A DNA stretch of 64,000 nt. Origin: DAOTXL01 sp034435455 (GTDB taxonomy: Bacteria > Chloroflexota > Anaerolineae > JAAYZQ01). Location of the stretch: positions 1-64,000 of the forward strand of contig DAOTXL010000070.1 of assembly GCA_034435455.1 (NCBI GenBank). The letters run 5' to 3'. This document shows positions 8,323 through 16,953 of this stretch, piece by piece. Under the pieces are notes generated by a model that was given only the letters and a program-made list of their open reading frames with translations, ran no database searches and was not told the origin of the DNA. Each line of letters opens with the position of its first letter. Position 1 is the first letter of the stretch. Made by a program: the position numbers and the translations under genes.

Positions 8323-8958
8323 GTGAGGGTTATCATTATCGCCGGTGGCCGATCTCGCTCCGATGATGGGCGGCGATGGGCGCCGGATGGGGACCTGATC
8401 ATCGGGGCCGATGGCGGGGCGGCGCGGGCGCTGGCCTGGGGCCTGGTGCCCGGGGTAGTCGTCGGCGATCTGGACTCGCTGACGGAGGAGGAGCAGCAGG
8501 AGCTCCAGGCGCACGGCTGCCGGTTCATCGTGCATCCCCGGGCCAAGGACGAGACCGACCTGGAGCTGGCCTTGAGCTATGCGGCCCACCAGGGGGCCAG
8601 GGAGATCGTGGTGATCGGCGCGCTGGGGGGGCGGCTCGACCATCTGCTGGCCAATGTGCTGCTGCTGGCCCTGCCGGAGCTGGAGGGCGTGTCGGTCCGC
8701 ATCGTGGATGGCCGTCAGGAGGCACGTCTGATTCGGGGGGGCGAGGCGGTCACCCTCAGCGGGCAGCCCGGCGACCTGGTGTCGCTGTTGCCGGTGGGCG
8801 GCGATGCCCGGGGGGTGACGACCGCCGGCCTGGCCTGGCCGCTCGCCGGGGAGACGCTCCGCTTCGGCTTTAGCCGGGGGGTCAGCAATGAGATGACCGG
8901 CCCGGTCGCCCGTGTGGAGGTGGAGGAGGGGTATCTGTTGGTGGTGCATTCACGGTAG
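8323..8958 (+). CDS. thiN: Thiamine pyrophosphokinase (thiamine diphosphokinase)
   Basis: A 211-residue cytoplasmic enzyme that transfers pyrophosphate from ATP to thiamine to give TPP. The GTG start has GGAGGGG 5 nt upstream. Family marks include the GADGGAARAL segment, VVGDLDSL, KDETDLELAL and GALGGRLDHLLAN, all characteristic of the TPK catalytic domain; the C-terminal half fits the thiamine-binding domain (SLLPVGGDARGVTT, then FGFSRGVSNE). The length is normal. It is the first gene downstream of the TPP riboswitch, which supports the call. The next gene encodes a thiamine-binding lipoprotein, so the operon joins uptake and activation of thiamine. Confidence 0.96.
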   Translation: MRVIIIAGGRSRSDDGRRWAPDGDLIIGADGGAARALAWGLVPGVVVGDLDSLTEEEQQELQAHGCRFIVHPRAKDETDLELALSYAAHQGAREIVVIGALGGRLDHLLANVLLLALPELEGVSVRIVDGRQEARLIRGGEAVTLSGQPGDLVSLLPVGGDARGVTTAGLAWPLAGETLRFGFSRGVSNEMTGPVARVEVEEGYLLVVHSR

Positions 8959-8998
8959 GGGCAACCCTGGCGGTTGCCCAGGGGGCTGCCCCTACCGT
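8952..8998 (+). repeat. Intercistronic hairpin overlapping the thiN stop
   Basis: ACGGTAGGGGCA (8952-8963) is perfectly complementary to TGCCCCTACCGT (8987-8998), with an inner CCCTGG/CCAGGG stem (8965-8970 with 8978-8983). It begins before the thiN TAG. It may stabilise or separate the thiN and thiB messages. Similar GTAGGGGC-type arms occur near 63640-63700. Confidence 0.65.
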
Positions 8999-9032
8999 CC
9001 GCCGTGTATTTTCAAGGGAGGTAAGGAGCAAA

Positions 9033-10163
9033 ATGAAAGGGAGGATGAAGAGGGTAGTTTGGTTTTGGATGGTGTTGGTCGTTTTTCTGTTGGTGGCCTG
9101 TGGCCCAACGCCGACCGCCATCCCACCGTCGCCCACGGCTGTGGCGTCGCCGGCCGCCAGCCCTACCCCCGCGCCGTCCGCTGCCGGGCGCACGCTGACG
9201 GTGATGACGCACGACAGTTTTGACGTGAGCGAGGAGGTGGTGGCCGCTTTCCGGCAGCTCTGTGGCTGTCAGGTCCAGTTCCTCAAGGCGGGGGATGCCG
9301 GGTTGATGCTCAATCAGGCGCTGTTGAGCAAGGACAACCCCCTGGCCGATGTGATCTATGGTGTGGACAACACCTTCCTCAGCCGTGCGCTTCAGGGGGG
9401 GATTCTGGAGCCGTACCGCTCGCCGGCTTTGGCCGACATCCCCGACGCTCTGGAGCTGGACCCCTCGTTCCAGATGTTGCCGGTGGACTATGGCGATGTG
9501 TGCCTCAACTATGACAAAGGTTGGTTCCAGGAACACAACCTGGCCCCGCCCGCCGACCTGCCGGACCTGACCAGGCCAGAGTACAAAGGGTTGACGGTGG
9601 TGGAGAATCCGGCCACCTCCTCGCCGGGGCTGGCCTTCCTGCTGGCCACCATCGGGCGCTTTGGCGAAAGCGGCGACTATACCTACCTGGATTACTGGGC
9701 CGACCTGCGGGCCAATGACCTGTTGGTCACCCCCGGCTGGGAGGATGCCTATTGGGGCAACTTTACCTACGCTTCCGACGGCGACCGGCCCATCGTCGTC
9801 AGCTATGCCAGCAGCCCGCCGGTGGAGGTCTATTTTGCCGACAAGCCGTTCGACGAAGCGCCCACCGGCGTGGTTACGGCCGAGGGCAGTTGTTTCCGGC
9901 AGGTCGAATTTGTCGGCATCTTGAAGGGGACAAAAAACCGCGACCTGGCCGAACGGTGGGTTGACTTTATGCTGAGCACCACCTTCCAGGAAGATATCCC
10001 GCTCAAGATGTTCGTCTTCCCGGCCAACAGCCAGGCCAGGCTGCCGGAGGTGTTTGCCCGCTTTGCCGAGGTCCCGGAGAAACCGGCCTGGGTGCCGCCG
10101 GAGGCCATTGAGGCCAACCGCGAAAAGTGGATCGAAGCCTGGACGCAGACGGTGGTGCGGTGA
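9033..10163 (+). CDS. thiB: Thiamine ABC transporter substrate-binding lipoprotein
   Basis: A 376-residue lipoprotein: signal peptide ending in a lipobox (LVAC, then G), a Pro/Ala/Thr-rich linker to about residue 52, and a ThiB/TbpA-type periplasmic-binding fold beginning LTVMTHDSFDVSEEVV. Other family marks are ADVIYGVDNTFL, the MLPVDYGDVCLNYD region and the PTGVVTAEGSCFRQVEFVGIL segment. AAGGAG stands 6 nt before the ATG. It captures thiamine outside the membrane for an ABC importer. The permease and ATPase (thiP, thiQ) do not follow; the next genes lie on the other strand, so the importer partners must be elsewhere. It shares the riboswitch-controlled transcript with thiN. Confidence 0.92.
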   Translation: MKGRMKRVVWFWMVLVVFLLVACGPTPTAIPPSPTAVASPAASPTPAPSAAGRTLTVMTHDSFDVSEEVVAAFRQLCGCQVQFLKAGDAGLMLNQALLSKDNPLADVIYGVDNTFLSRALQGGILEPYRSPALADIPDALELDPSFQMLPVDYGDVCLNYDKGWFQEHNLAPPADLPDLTRPEYKGLTVVENPATSSPGLAFLLATIGRFGESGDYTYLDYWADLRANDLLVTPGWEDAYWGNFTYASDGDRPIVVSYASSPPVEVYFADKPFDEAPTGVVTAEGSCFRQVEFVGILKGTKNRDLAERWVDFMLSTTFQEDIPLKMFVFPANSQARLPEVFARFAEVPEKPAWVPPEAIEANREKWIEAWTQTVVR

Positions 10164-10169
10164 CCTGAC

Positions 10170-10191
10170 AGGACGGGTCGCCTCCCGTCCT
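10170..10191. terminator. Hairpin between convergent genes
   Basis: AGGACGGG (10170-10177) and CCCGTCCT (10184-10191) form an 8-bp stem with a 6-nt loop, in the 26-bp gap between thiB and the convergent response regulator gene. No T-run, so bidirectional termination is only probable. Confidence 0.5.
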
Positions 10192-10753
10192 ACAAGTCCC
10201 GCAAGATCTCCTCGGCCACCTGGCGCATGGTCCGCTGCTCCCGGCGGGCGCGCTGCTGGATGGACAGGAAGGCCTCGCCCTCGCTCAGGCCGGCCCGTTC
10301 TATCAGGATTTTTTTGGCTTGAGCGACCAGGTCGCGGGCGGCCAGCGCCTCCTGCCGGTCGGCGGCCTCTTGCCGTAGCGCCTGCCATTCGGCAAAGCGG
10401 GCCACGGCCAGCTCCAGAACGGGGGTCAGGTGCGATTCGCGGATCGGTTTGACCAGATAGGCCTGCACCGTCGCGGTGGCCGCGGCCCGCTCCACCAGGT
10501 CGCGCTCGGAGTAGGCGGTGAGCATGACCACCGGCAGGGGGCAGCGCTCGCTGATGGCCTGGGCCACGGCCAGGCCGTCCATCCCCGGCATGCGGATATC
10601 CAGGATCGCCAGATCGGGCCGGTTTTTACAAGCCAGCGCCAGGGCCGTCTCCCCGTCAGCGGCTGCGCCCACCACCGTATGCCCCATCTCCTGGAGCATC
10701 GTCCGCAGCCCCATGCGGGTCAGGGCTTCGTCGTCGGCGATGAGGATGCGCAT
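10190..10753 (-). CDS. Response regulator with ANTAR RNA-binding output domain
   Basis: A 187-residue two-component regulator. Residues 1-120 are a complete receiver domain: acidic pair in ADDEA, phosphoacceptor D52 in LAILDIRMPGMDG, and the conserved Lys in YLVKPI. Residues about 130-187 form an ANTAR domain (AKKILIERAGLSEGEAFLSI, then RMARREQRT-like helices). ANTAR domains bind paired RNA hairpins and prevent transcription termination. The start overlaps the end of the histidine kinase gene by 34 bp, which marks it as the kinase's cognate partner. The target leader RNA is unknown; the gene lies at the end of the galactose-use cluster. Confidence 0.93.
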   Translation of the reverse strand: MRILIADDEALTRMGLRTMLQEMGHTVVGAAADGETALALACKNRPDLAILDIRMPGMDGLAVAQAISERCPLPVVMLTAYSERDLVERAAATATVQAYLVKPIRESHLTPVLELAVARFAEWQALRQEAADRQEALAARDLVAQAKKILIERAGLSEGEAFLSIQQRARREQRTMRQVAEEILRDL

Positions 10754-12378
10754 GGTCCCTCTTTCTCGCACCAGGGGATGGTGAGGCAGGCGGTAGTGCC
10801 GTCGTTGCCGGTCAGCGACCAGGTGCCGTGCAGGTCCTCGCACACCAGGGTCTCGACGATTTCCAGCCCCAGCCGGCGCGGTGAATCGGCCGATAGCCCG
10901 ATGCCGTCGTCGCGGACCTGGACCGTGAGCAAGTCGAGGCTGCGCTGCAGGCTCACGGTGACCTGCCCCTGCTGCCGGCCCACGAAGGCGTGTTCCAGGG
11001 CGTTCTGCAGCAGTTCGTTGACCGCCAGGGCCAGCGACGTGGCGGTCTGGGAGGGCAGGATCACGTCGTCCCCCTGGACCGTTACCGTCACCTCCAGGCC
11101 GGGCCGGCTCATGTTCTGGGTCACGGCCTGGCCCACGCGGATCAACACCTCTTTGAGGTCCACCAGGCGGAACCCCCGTTGCGAGAGCACCTCGTGGACG
11201 GCGGCGATGCTGAGGATGCGGTTGACACTTTCGTGCAGCACCTCCCTGGCCGAGATCGGCCGATCGCCGCTCATCTGCAGGCGGAGCAGCATGGCCACGT
11301 TCTGCAGGTTGTTTTTGATGCGATGGTGCATCTCGCGCACGATGGCAGCGTTGGTCACCAGCCGGGCGTTTTCGATGGCCAGGGCCGTCTGGTTGGCCAG
11401 GGTCGAAAAGAGGGTGATTTCGTCGTCGGTGAAGCGGTGGGGCTCGGCGGTGTAGCAGTTCAACACGCCGATGGTCCGGTCGCGCACGGTGAGGGGGACG
11501 CTCAGGAGGGAGCACAGCCCCTCCTGGCGGGCAATATCGGCCCGGCGGTAGCGGGGATCGGCGGTGACGTCGAGCACCGTGGCCGGCCTGCCGGTTTCGG
11601 CCACCTGGCCGATGATCCCCTCTCCCACCTTGAGGGGGGGCTGGCGGTGGTAGGCCGGGCCGAGGTGCTGTGTGGCCCGCAGGACCAGCTCCCCGGTCGC
11701 CTCGTCCAGGAGCATGATGGAGCACAGGCGGGCGTTCATGACGCGGGCCGCCATCTCGACCACGACCTGCAACATCTCGTCCAGGTACAGGGGCGAGGTG
11801 ATCGTCTCACTGATCTCGGCCAGGGCGGAAAGCTCGGCGATCTGGCGTTGCATATGTTCATAGAGCATCGCCTTTTCCAGAGCGCCGGCGGCCAGGTCGG
11901 CGATGAGGGCCAGCAGTTCCACTTCGTCGGCAGAGAAGGGGTGGCAGGCCTGCGTCTGGACGTTCATCGCGCCGATGACCCGGCCCTGGTTGACCAGCGG
12001 CACGGCCAGCAGCGACTGGAAGCGGCTCTCCTGGGTTTCGGGCAGGAACTTGAAGCGGGGATCGTGGGCGGCATCGGCCACGGCTACCGGCTGGCCGGTT
12101 TGGGCTGCCCATCCGGTCAGCCCTTCCCCCACCCGCAGGCGGGCCTGGCCCACCGCTTCGGCGGCCAGGCCGGTGGTGGCCTTGAGCACCAGCTCTTCTC
12201 CCCCGGCGTCGAGCAGGTAGATGGAGCAGGAGTCCATGGACATGACGTGGGCGGTGCGGCGGGTGATCAGGTCCAGGGTGGCCGTCAGTTCCCAGGCGGA
12301 ATTGAGCGCCTGGCCGATCTCGCGCAGGGCGGCCAGTTGGGCCGTTTTTTGCAAGAGCTGCTTTTCCAGGTCTGGCAT
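10720..12378 (-). CDS. Soluble sensor histidine kinase (GAF-GAF-HisKA_2-HATPase)
   Basis: A 552-residue kinase without membrane segments. It opens with a short coiled coil, then two GAF domains (about 35-180 and 205-340), a HisKA_2 dimerisation/phosphoacceptor segment with EMHHRIKNNLQ near residue 350, and a HATPase_c domain (N box ELLQNALEHAF near 456, G box DDGIGLS near 500). HisKA_2 kinases commonly pair with ANTAR regulators, and the ANTAR gene overlaps its 3' end. ATG at 12378 is chosen because the domain begins there; the gene starts 22 bp after the end of galK, so it is probably part of the galactose operon. The ligand sensed by the GAF domains is unknown. Confidence 0.92.
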   Translation of the reverse strand: MPDLEKQLLQKTAQLAALREIGQALNSAWELTATLDLITRRTAHVMSMDSCSIYLLDAGGEELVLKATTGLAAEAVGQARLRVGEGLTGWAAQTGQPVAVADAAHDPRFKFLPETQESRFQSLLAVPLVNQGRVIGAMNVQTQACHPFSADEVELLALIADLAAGALEKAMLYEHMQRQIAELSALAEISETITSPLYLDEMLQVVVEMAARVMNARLCSIMLLDEATGELVLRATQHLGPAYHRQPPLKVGEGIIGQVAETGRPATVLDVTADPRYRRADIARQEGLCSLLSVPLTVRDRTIGVLNCYTAEPHRFTDDEITLFSTLANQTALAIENARLVTNAAIVREMHHRIKNNLQNVAMLLRLQMSGDRPISAREVLHESVNRILSIAAVHEVLSQRGFRLVDLKEVLIRVGQAVTQNMSRPGLEVTVTVQGDDVILPSQTATSLALAVNELLQNALEHAFVGRQQGQVTVSLQRSLDLLTVQVRDDGIGLSADSPRRLGLEIVETLVCEDLHGTWSLTGNDGTTACLTIPWCEKEGPCASSSPTTKP

Positions 12379-12400
12379 GGCCGGTCCCCTGGGGCGGGCT

Positions 12401-13546
12401 TTAGTTCTGCGCCACGATCTCGGCGCCGTTGCTGGCGGTGCAGACGTAGAGGTTGGGCGACAGGCCGGTCGCTGCCCGGTAGCCGGTGGCGACGTGGGCG
12501 GTGAACGGCTGGACCTTGTCGGCGCGTACCAGGGCCACCGCGCAGCCGCCAAAGCCGCCGCCGGTCATGCGCGCCCCATAGCAGCCCTCGGTGCGGCGGG
12601 CGCACTCGACCATGAGGTTGAGTTCGGCGCTGGCGACCTCGAAATCATCGCGCAGGCTGAGGTGGCTGGCGTCCATCAGCCGCCCCAGCCCGACGGCGTC
12701 TCCGCGGCGCATCGCCTCGGCGGCCTGCAGGGTGCGCTCGTTCTCGGTGATGACGTGGCGGGCGCGGCGGAAGGTCATCTCGTCCAGGTGGCCGGCCAGG
12801 GCCTCAAACCGCGCCAGGCTCACGTCGCGCAGGGCCGGGACACCGAAAAAGAGGGCGGCGGCTTCGCATTGGGCCCGGCGCTCGTTATAGGCCGAATCCA
12901 CCAGCCCGCGCCGGGTGGCGGTATCCAGCACCACCACGGCGGTCCCCGGTGGCAGGGGGACGGCCTGGGTTTCCAGCGTGCGGCAGTCGATCAGCAGGGC
13001 GTGGCCGGCCCGCCCGCCGGCGGAGATCATCTGGTCCATGATGCCGCAGTTGACGCCCACCCAGCGGTTCTCCGCCCGCTGGCCGAGGCGGGCCATCACC
13101 GTCGGTTCCCAGGGCAGGTCGGACAGGGCGGCAAAGGCCCGGGCGGCGGCCATCTCTACCGCTGCCGACGAGGACAACCCGGCGGCCACCGGCACGTCGC
13201 CGGCGATCACACCCTCCCACCCCCGCAACGGATAGCCGGCCTCCAGCCAGGCCCAGGCCATGCCCTTCAGATATTCGGCCCAGTCCGGCGGGCCATGCTC
13301 CAAGGCCTGGAGGGAAAAGGTTGCGGGCCGGTCGAAATCGAGCGAATAGACGTGGACGAAATCGTCGCTGCGGGGCCGCAGGGCGATCCAGATGGCCCGG
13401 TCAATGGCCATGGGCAATACAAAGCCGTCATTATAGTCGGTGTGTTCGCCGATCAGGTTGACGCGGCCCGGCGCCCGGACGATCAGGCTGGCCGGTGTGC
13501 CAAAGTGGCGTTGAAATTCTGCTGCGACCCGTTGCTGAAGGGGCAT
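12401..13546 (-). CDS. galK: Galactokinase
   Basis: A 381-residue GHMP-family kinase that phosphorylates D-galactose to galactose-1-phosphate, the first step of the Leloir pathway. It shows the galactokinase signature RVNLIGEHTDYNDGFVLPMA near the N-terminus, the GHMP ATP-binding loop AAGLSSSAAVEMA, and the C-terminal RMTGGGFGGCAVAL loop. The length is normal. It follows the second permease gene of a sugar ABC transporter by 21 bp, which makes galactose or a galactoside the likely imported sugar. Neither galT nor galE is in the window. Confidence 0.96.
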   Translation of the reverse strand: MPLQQRVAAEFQRHFGTPASLIVRAPGRVNLIGEHTDYNDGFVLPMAIDRAIWIALRPRSDDFVHVYSLDFDRPATFSLQALEHGPPDWAEYLKGMAWAWLEAGYPLRGWEGVIAGDVPVAAGLSSSAAVEMAAARAFAALSDLPWEPTVMARLGQRAENRWVGVNCGIMDQMISAGGRAGHALLIDCRTLETQAVPLPPGTAVVVLDTATRRGLVDSAYNERRAQCEAAALFFGVPALRDVSLARFEALAGHLDEMTFRRARHVITENERTLQAAEAMRRGDAVGLGRLMDASHLSLRDDFEVASAELNLMVECARRTEGCYGARMTGGGFGGCAVALVRADKVQPFTAHVATGYRAATGLSPNLYVCTASNGAEIVAQN

Positions 13547-13567
13547 GGGAAATCGGTGTTCCAGGGC

Positions 13568-14437
13568 TTAGCCTTTCAGCGCACCTGCCAGAATGCCGCG
13601 GATAAAGTAGCGGCCCAGGATGATGAAAAAGAGGAGCGGCACCAGGAGGGTGATGACGGCGGCTGCCATCTGCAGGTGGTAGTTGGCCACAAAGCTGCCT
13701 TTGATTTCGACCAGCTTCATCTGGATGGTTTGAGTTTGGGGGGTGGCAAAGGTCAGCGCCAGCAGGAACTCGTTCCATACCTGGGTAAAGACAATGATCG
13801 CCGTCGAGGCATAGGCCGGCATGGCCACCGGCGAGATGACCCGGAAAAAGTTCTGGAACCGGGAGGCTCCGTCTACCTCGGCCGCTTCTTCCAGTTCCCT
13901 GGGGATGGCCGTGAAAAAGGTGCCCATCAGGACGGAGGCGAGGGGGACGTTCAGGATCAAATAGCTGGCAATCAGGCCCCACAGCGTCCTGGTCAGCGGG
14001 ACGCCGCCAAAAGCCCACGTTCCGATCTGGATGGGCGGGATTTTCACCGAGGCCATGATCTGGGTCAGGGGGATCAGGATGACCTGGTAGGGCAGATAGA
14101 TGGAAACCCCCACCAGGATGAACAGCACCTTGGCAAAGGGGATCCTGGCCCGGCTGAGATAGTAGCCCCCCATGCCGCCGAACAGCAGCGACAAAAAGGT
14201 GACCGAGAAGGCGATGATGGAAGAGTTTTTCATCGCCGGGAAGATCAGTTTGAAGGCCTGGGCATAGTTCTCGAACTGCAGATGGAGGGTGGGGATCAGG
14301 TAGCGCCGCTGGGTGATCTCGGCAATGGTCTTGAACGAGGTGACGACGGCCACGTACATCGGCAGGACGTAGGCGATCGTCAGGAACAGCAGCATCAGCA
14401 GCACCAGGATCGTCAGACCGGGGTTCTTGATTCTCAT
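13568..14437 (-). CDS. Sugar ABC transporter permease (MalG/LacG type)
   Basis: A 289-residue inner-membrane protein with six predicted membrane segments and the EAA loop EAAEVDGASRFQNFFRVISP that docks on the ATPase. ATG at 14437 overlaps the stop of the preceding permease gene (ATGA) and has AGGAAG upstream; an in-frame GTG at 14446 sits right against that site and is less likely. It forms a heterodimer with the neighbouring MalF-type permease. No ATPase gene is present in the operon, so a shared MsmX-like ATPase is presumed. Confidence 0.94.
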   Translation of the reverse strand: MRIKNPGLTILVLLMLLFLTIAYVLPMYVAVVTSFKTIAEITQRRYLIPTLHLQFENYAQAFKLIFPAMKNSSIIAFSVTFLSLLFGGMGGYYLSRARIPFAKVLFILVGVSIYLPYQVILIPLTQIMASVKIPPIQIGTWAFGGVPLTRTLWGLIASYLILNVPLASVLMGTFFTAIPRELEEAAEVDGASRFQNFFRVISPVAMPAYASTAIIVFTQVWNEFLLALTFATPQTQTIQMKLVEIKGSFVANYHLQMAAAVITLLVPLLFFIILGRYFIRGILAGALKG

Positions 14438-15360
14438 TCGAACCACTTCCTGAAGGCATAAATGGTGTAAGGGATGACGATGATACAGGCCATGAGAAAG
14501 ATGATCACGCCGATGCCGGCCCCCAGCGCGACCAGGTGCTGCTGGAAGGTAGCGACCAGCATGTAAAAAGCCAGCACGTCGGTGGCAAAGCCGGGGCCGC
14601 CAAAGGTCACGACGTAGACGATATCAAAGACCTTGAGGGAGGAGATGAGCAGCAATGACACCAGGACGAGGAGGCCGCCCCGGATATTGGGGATGATGAC
14701 CTGTAACAGGATGCGGAACCGGGATGCGCCATCCAGCAGGGCCGACTCGATCATCTCCTGCAACTCGGTGGTGCGGAAGGCCGATTGCAGGATAATCACG
14801 GAAAAGCCGAGGTATTGCCAGACAAAGATGACGATGAGCCAATAGGTGGCCGTGGCCGGGTTGGTGACATACCGCCCCTGTAAAAAGTCCAGCCCCAACC
14901 CCCGCAGGAGGGTGTTAAAAACCCCCTTGTCCGGCTGGTACATCCACGACCAGATGGTGCCGGTGACGATGAACGACATGGCCACCGGATACAGGATCAG
15001 GGTCCTGGTATAGTTCTCTGTCCCCCGGATCGATCGGATCTCCAGCAGATAGGCAATGAACAGGGCGATGACGACGGTGGGCAGCACCCCCAGGATCAAC
15101 CAGCGGAGGTTGTTGACCACATCGGCCCGGAAGCGGGCCAGCCCGAACATGGTTTTGTACCATTTGAGGCCGATCAGGGTGTAGTTGGGTTCGACCCCTT
15201 CCCAGTTGGAAAAAGAGACCCAAAAGGTCCGGGCCAGCATGTAGTAGAGCAGGCCCACACATAGGAGCAGGGGCAGCAAAAAGGCCAGAAATTCTCCGGC
15301 GGTCCACCCTGCCCGGCGGTTTCTGCGCAACCACCGACGCTGTGACTGACTTGCGTTCAC
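14434..15360 (-). CDS. Sugar ABC transporter permease (MalF/UgpA type)
   Basis: A 308-residue permease with six membrane segments and the EAA loop ESALLDGASRFRILLQVIIP. GTG at 15360 is chosen: AAGGAA lies about 8 nt upstream and the product then has a normal basic N-terminus before the first membrane helix; a longer frame to 15516 adds a low-complexity Arg/Pro segment not seen in the family. The following permease gene overlaps its stop. Partner of the solute-binding lipoprotein encoded 76 bp upstream. Confidence 0.92.
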   Translation of the reverse strand: MNASQSQRRWLRRNRRAGWTAGEFLAFLLPLLLCVGLLYYMLARTFWVSFSNWEGVEPNYTLIGLKWYKTMFGLARFRADVVNNLRWLILGVLPTVVIALFIAYLLEIRSIRGTENYTRTLILYPVAMSFIVTGTIWSWMYQPDKGVFNTLLRGLGLDFLQGRYVTNPATATYWLIVIFVWQYLGFSVIILQSAFRTTELQEMIESALLDGASRFRILLQVIIPNIRGGLLVLVSLLLISSLKVFDIVYVVTFGGPGFATDVLAFYMLVATFQQHLVALGAGIGVIIFLMACIIVIPYTIYAFRKWFE

Positions 15361-15436
15361 TCTGCTGTTCCTTTGGTGGGGGAGCCTGGCGAAGGTCCCA
15401 GCCTCCGCCAGGCTCCGGGTTCTGGCAGCAGGCCGT

Positions 15437-16798
15437 CTATGGCCACTGATACCAGGCCGACTGGTTCTTGACGTCGTAGGTCTGGAACAGGGTAGCCACC
15501 TGATTGATCGTGGCATTCACATCCGGCTGATCGGCGGCCATAAAGCCGGCGATGACGATCCAGTATTCGTTGGAGAAGGCGGCCGGGGCAATGCTGCCGT
15601 GCTGGTCCAGGATCAGCTTGCCGGGGTTGTCACGGACGTAGGCCTGCATCTCCTGCCGGATCGGATCGGGGAACTTGGTCGGGTCAATGTCAATCCGGGC
15701 AAACATCCCGCCCTGGGTGACGTCGGTCGGGATCTGCAGCTCAGGTGAGGCCACGACCCGCAGCCAGTCCAGTGTGGCTTTCGGGTGAGGAGCCCCCTTG
15801 GCCAGGCCGTAGGTGTCGGGGTGGAAGAGCAGGATGCGCTCCGGCACCTGCGGGAAGGTCACAGCCCCAAAGTCCACGCCGGGTGTCCAGCCGTTGCTGA
15901 TGAACGCCCCGATGGCCCAGGTGCCCATGATGACCATGGCCGCGTCGCCCGAAACCACCAGGCCCACCGACTGGTCCCAGGTCAGGTTGGAGTGATAGGG
16001 GTAGATATACTCCATGAGCTGGGCCAGCTTTTGGAGCGAGGCCTTGAAGGTCGGGTCGGTCTTGACATCCACCTCGCCCTTGAATAGCTTTACATAATAT
16101 TCGGGGCCGCCCTCCTCCAGGATGATGCTGTCCAGGACAAAGGCTGCCTCCCAGTTTTCGGTGGTGCCCAGGCCCAGCGGAGATTTGTTGGGATATTTCT
16201 CCTTGATGGCCTTGCAGGCAGCCATCAGGTCGGCAAAGCTCTTGGGGGGCTGCAGGCCCAGTTGGTCGAACAGCTTTTTGTCGTAGTAGAGGATGTTCTG
16301 GATGTGCATGTTCAACGGCACGACGTAGGGGTGGCCATTGATCGTGACCGCCTTGGCCAGCGGGCCGGGGATCACGTCGGCATACTTGAGTTCAGCCCAC
16401 AGATCGTCCAGCGGTTCGAGGGCATTGCCGTCCACGTAGGCTTTCAGTTCGGCCCCTCCCAGCGTCTGGAAGGTGTCGGGCGGGACACCGGCGGCGATCC
16501 GGCCCTGCAGCACCACGCGGTGGCTCACACCACCGCCGCCGGCCACCGGGTTCTCGACCACCTCGATGTCGGGGTATTTGTCTTTGAGCGCCTTGAACAT
16601 GGCATCGGCCGCTTCACGCTCGCCCGGGCCGGTCCACCAGTGAAAGATCTCCAGCTTGCGCGCTTCGGGCTGCGGCGTGGCGGTGACCACGACCGTTTCC
16701 TTGACGACCGAGGGGGCCGTGGTCGCCGTAGGCCCGCACCCGGCAATCACCGGTGCTACCATAATCAGCACCAGTACCAGGGAAACCAACTTTTTCAT
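15437..16798 (-). CDS. Extracellular sugar-binding lipoprotein (ABC importer)
   Basis: A 453-residue family 1 solute-binding protein. Residues 1-21 are a lipoprotein signal with IAGC as lipobox, followed by a Thr-rich linker and the fold beginning LEIFHWWTGPGEREAADAMF, characteristic of carbohydrate-binding members. AAAAGGAGG lies 6 nt before the ATG. First structural gene after the LacI-type regulator; with two permeases and galK downstream the ligand is probably galactose or a galactoside. Substrate residues cannot be assigned by eye. Confidence 0.93.
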   Translation of the reverse strand: MKKLVSLVLVLIMVAPVIAGCGPTATTAPSVVKETVVVTATPQPEARKLEIFHWWTGPGEREAADAMFKALKDKYPDIEVVENPVAGGGGVSHRVVLQGRIAAGVPPDTFQTLGGAELKAYVDGNALEPLDDLWAELKYADVIPGPLAKAVTINGHPYVVPLNMHIQNILYYDKKLFDQLGLQPPKSFADLMAACKAIKEKYPNKSPLGLGTTENWEAAFVLDSIILEEGGPEYYVKLFKGEVDVKTDPTFKASLQKLAQLMEYIYPYHSNLTWDQSVGLVVSGDAAMVIMGTWAIGAFISNGWTPGVDFGAVTFPQVPERILLFHPDTYGLAKGAPHPKATLDWLRVVASPELQIPTDVTQGGMFARIDIDPTKFPDPIRQEMQAYVRDNPGKLILDQHGSIAPAAFSNEYWIVIAGFMAADQPDVNATINQVATLFQTYDVKNQSAWYQWP

Positions 16799-16953
16799 CT
16801 CTACCTCCTTTTTTCTCTCCTTATTTGGCTTTTTGCCATTGTTGTGCCCTCTGGGGAAAAGGTCTTTCACATTCTCAGATCGTCGATCACCTCCTTCCGT
16901 CTCTGGTCAGCCTTCCCTACGCACCTGGTGGGCAGGCGCTGCGCTGATGCGCC

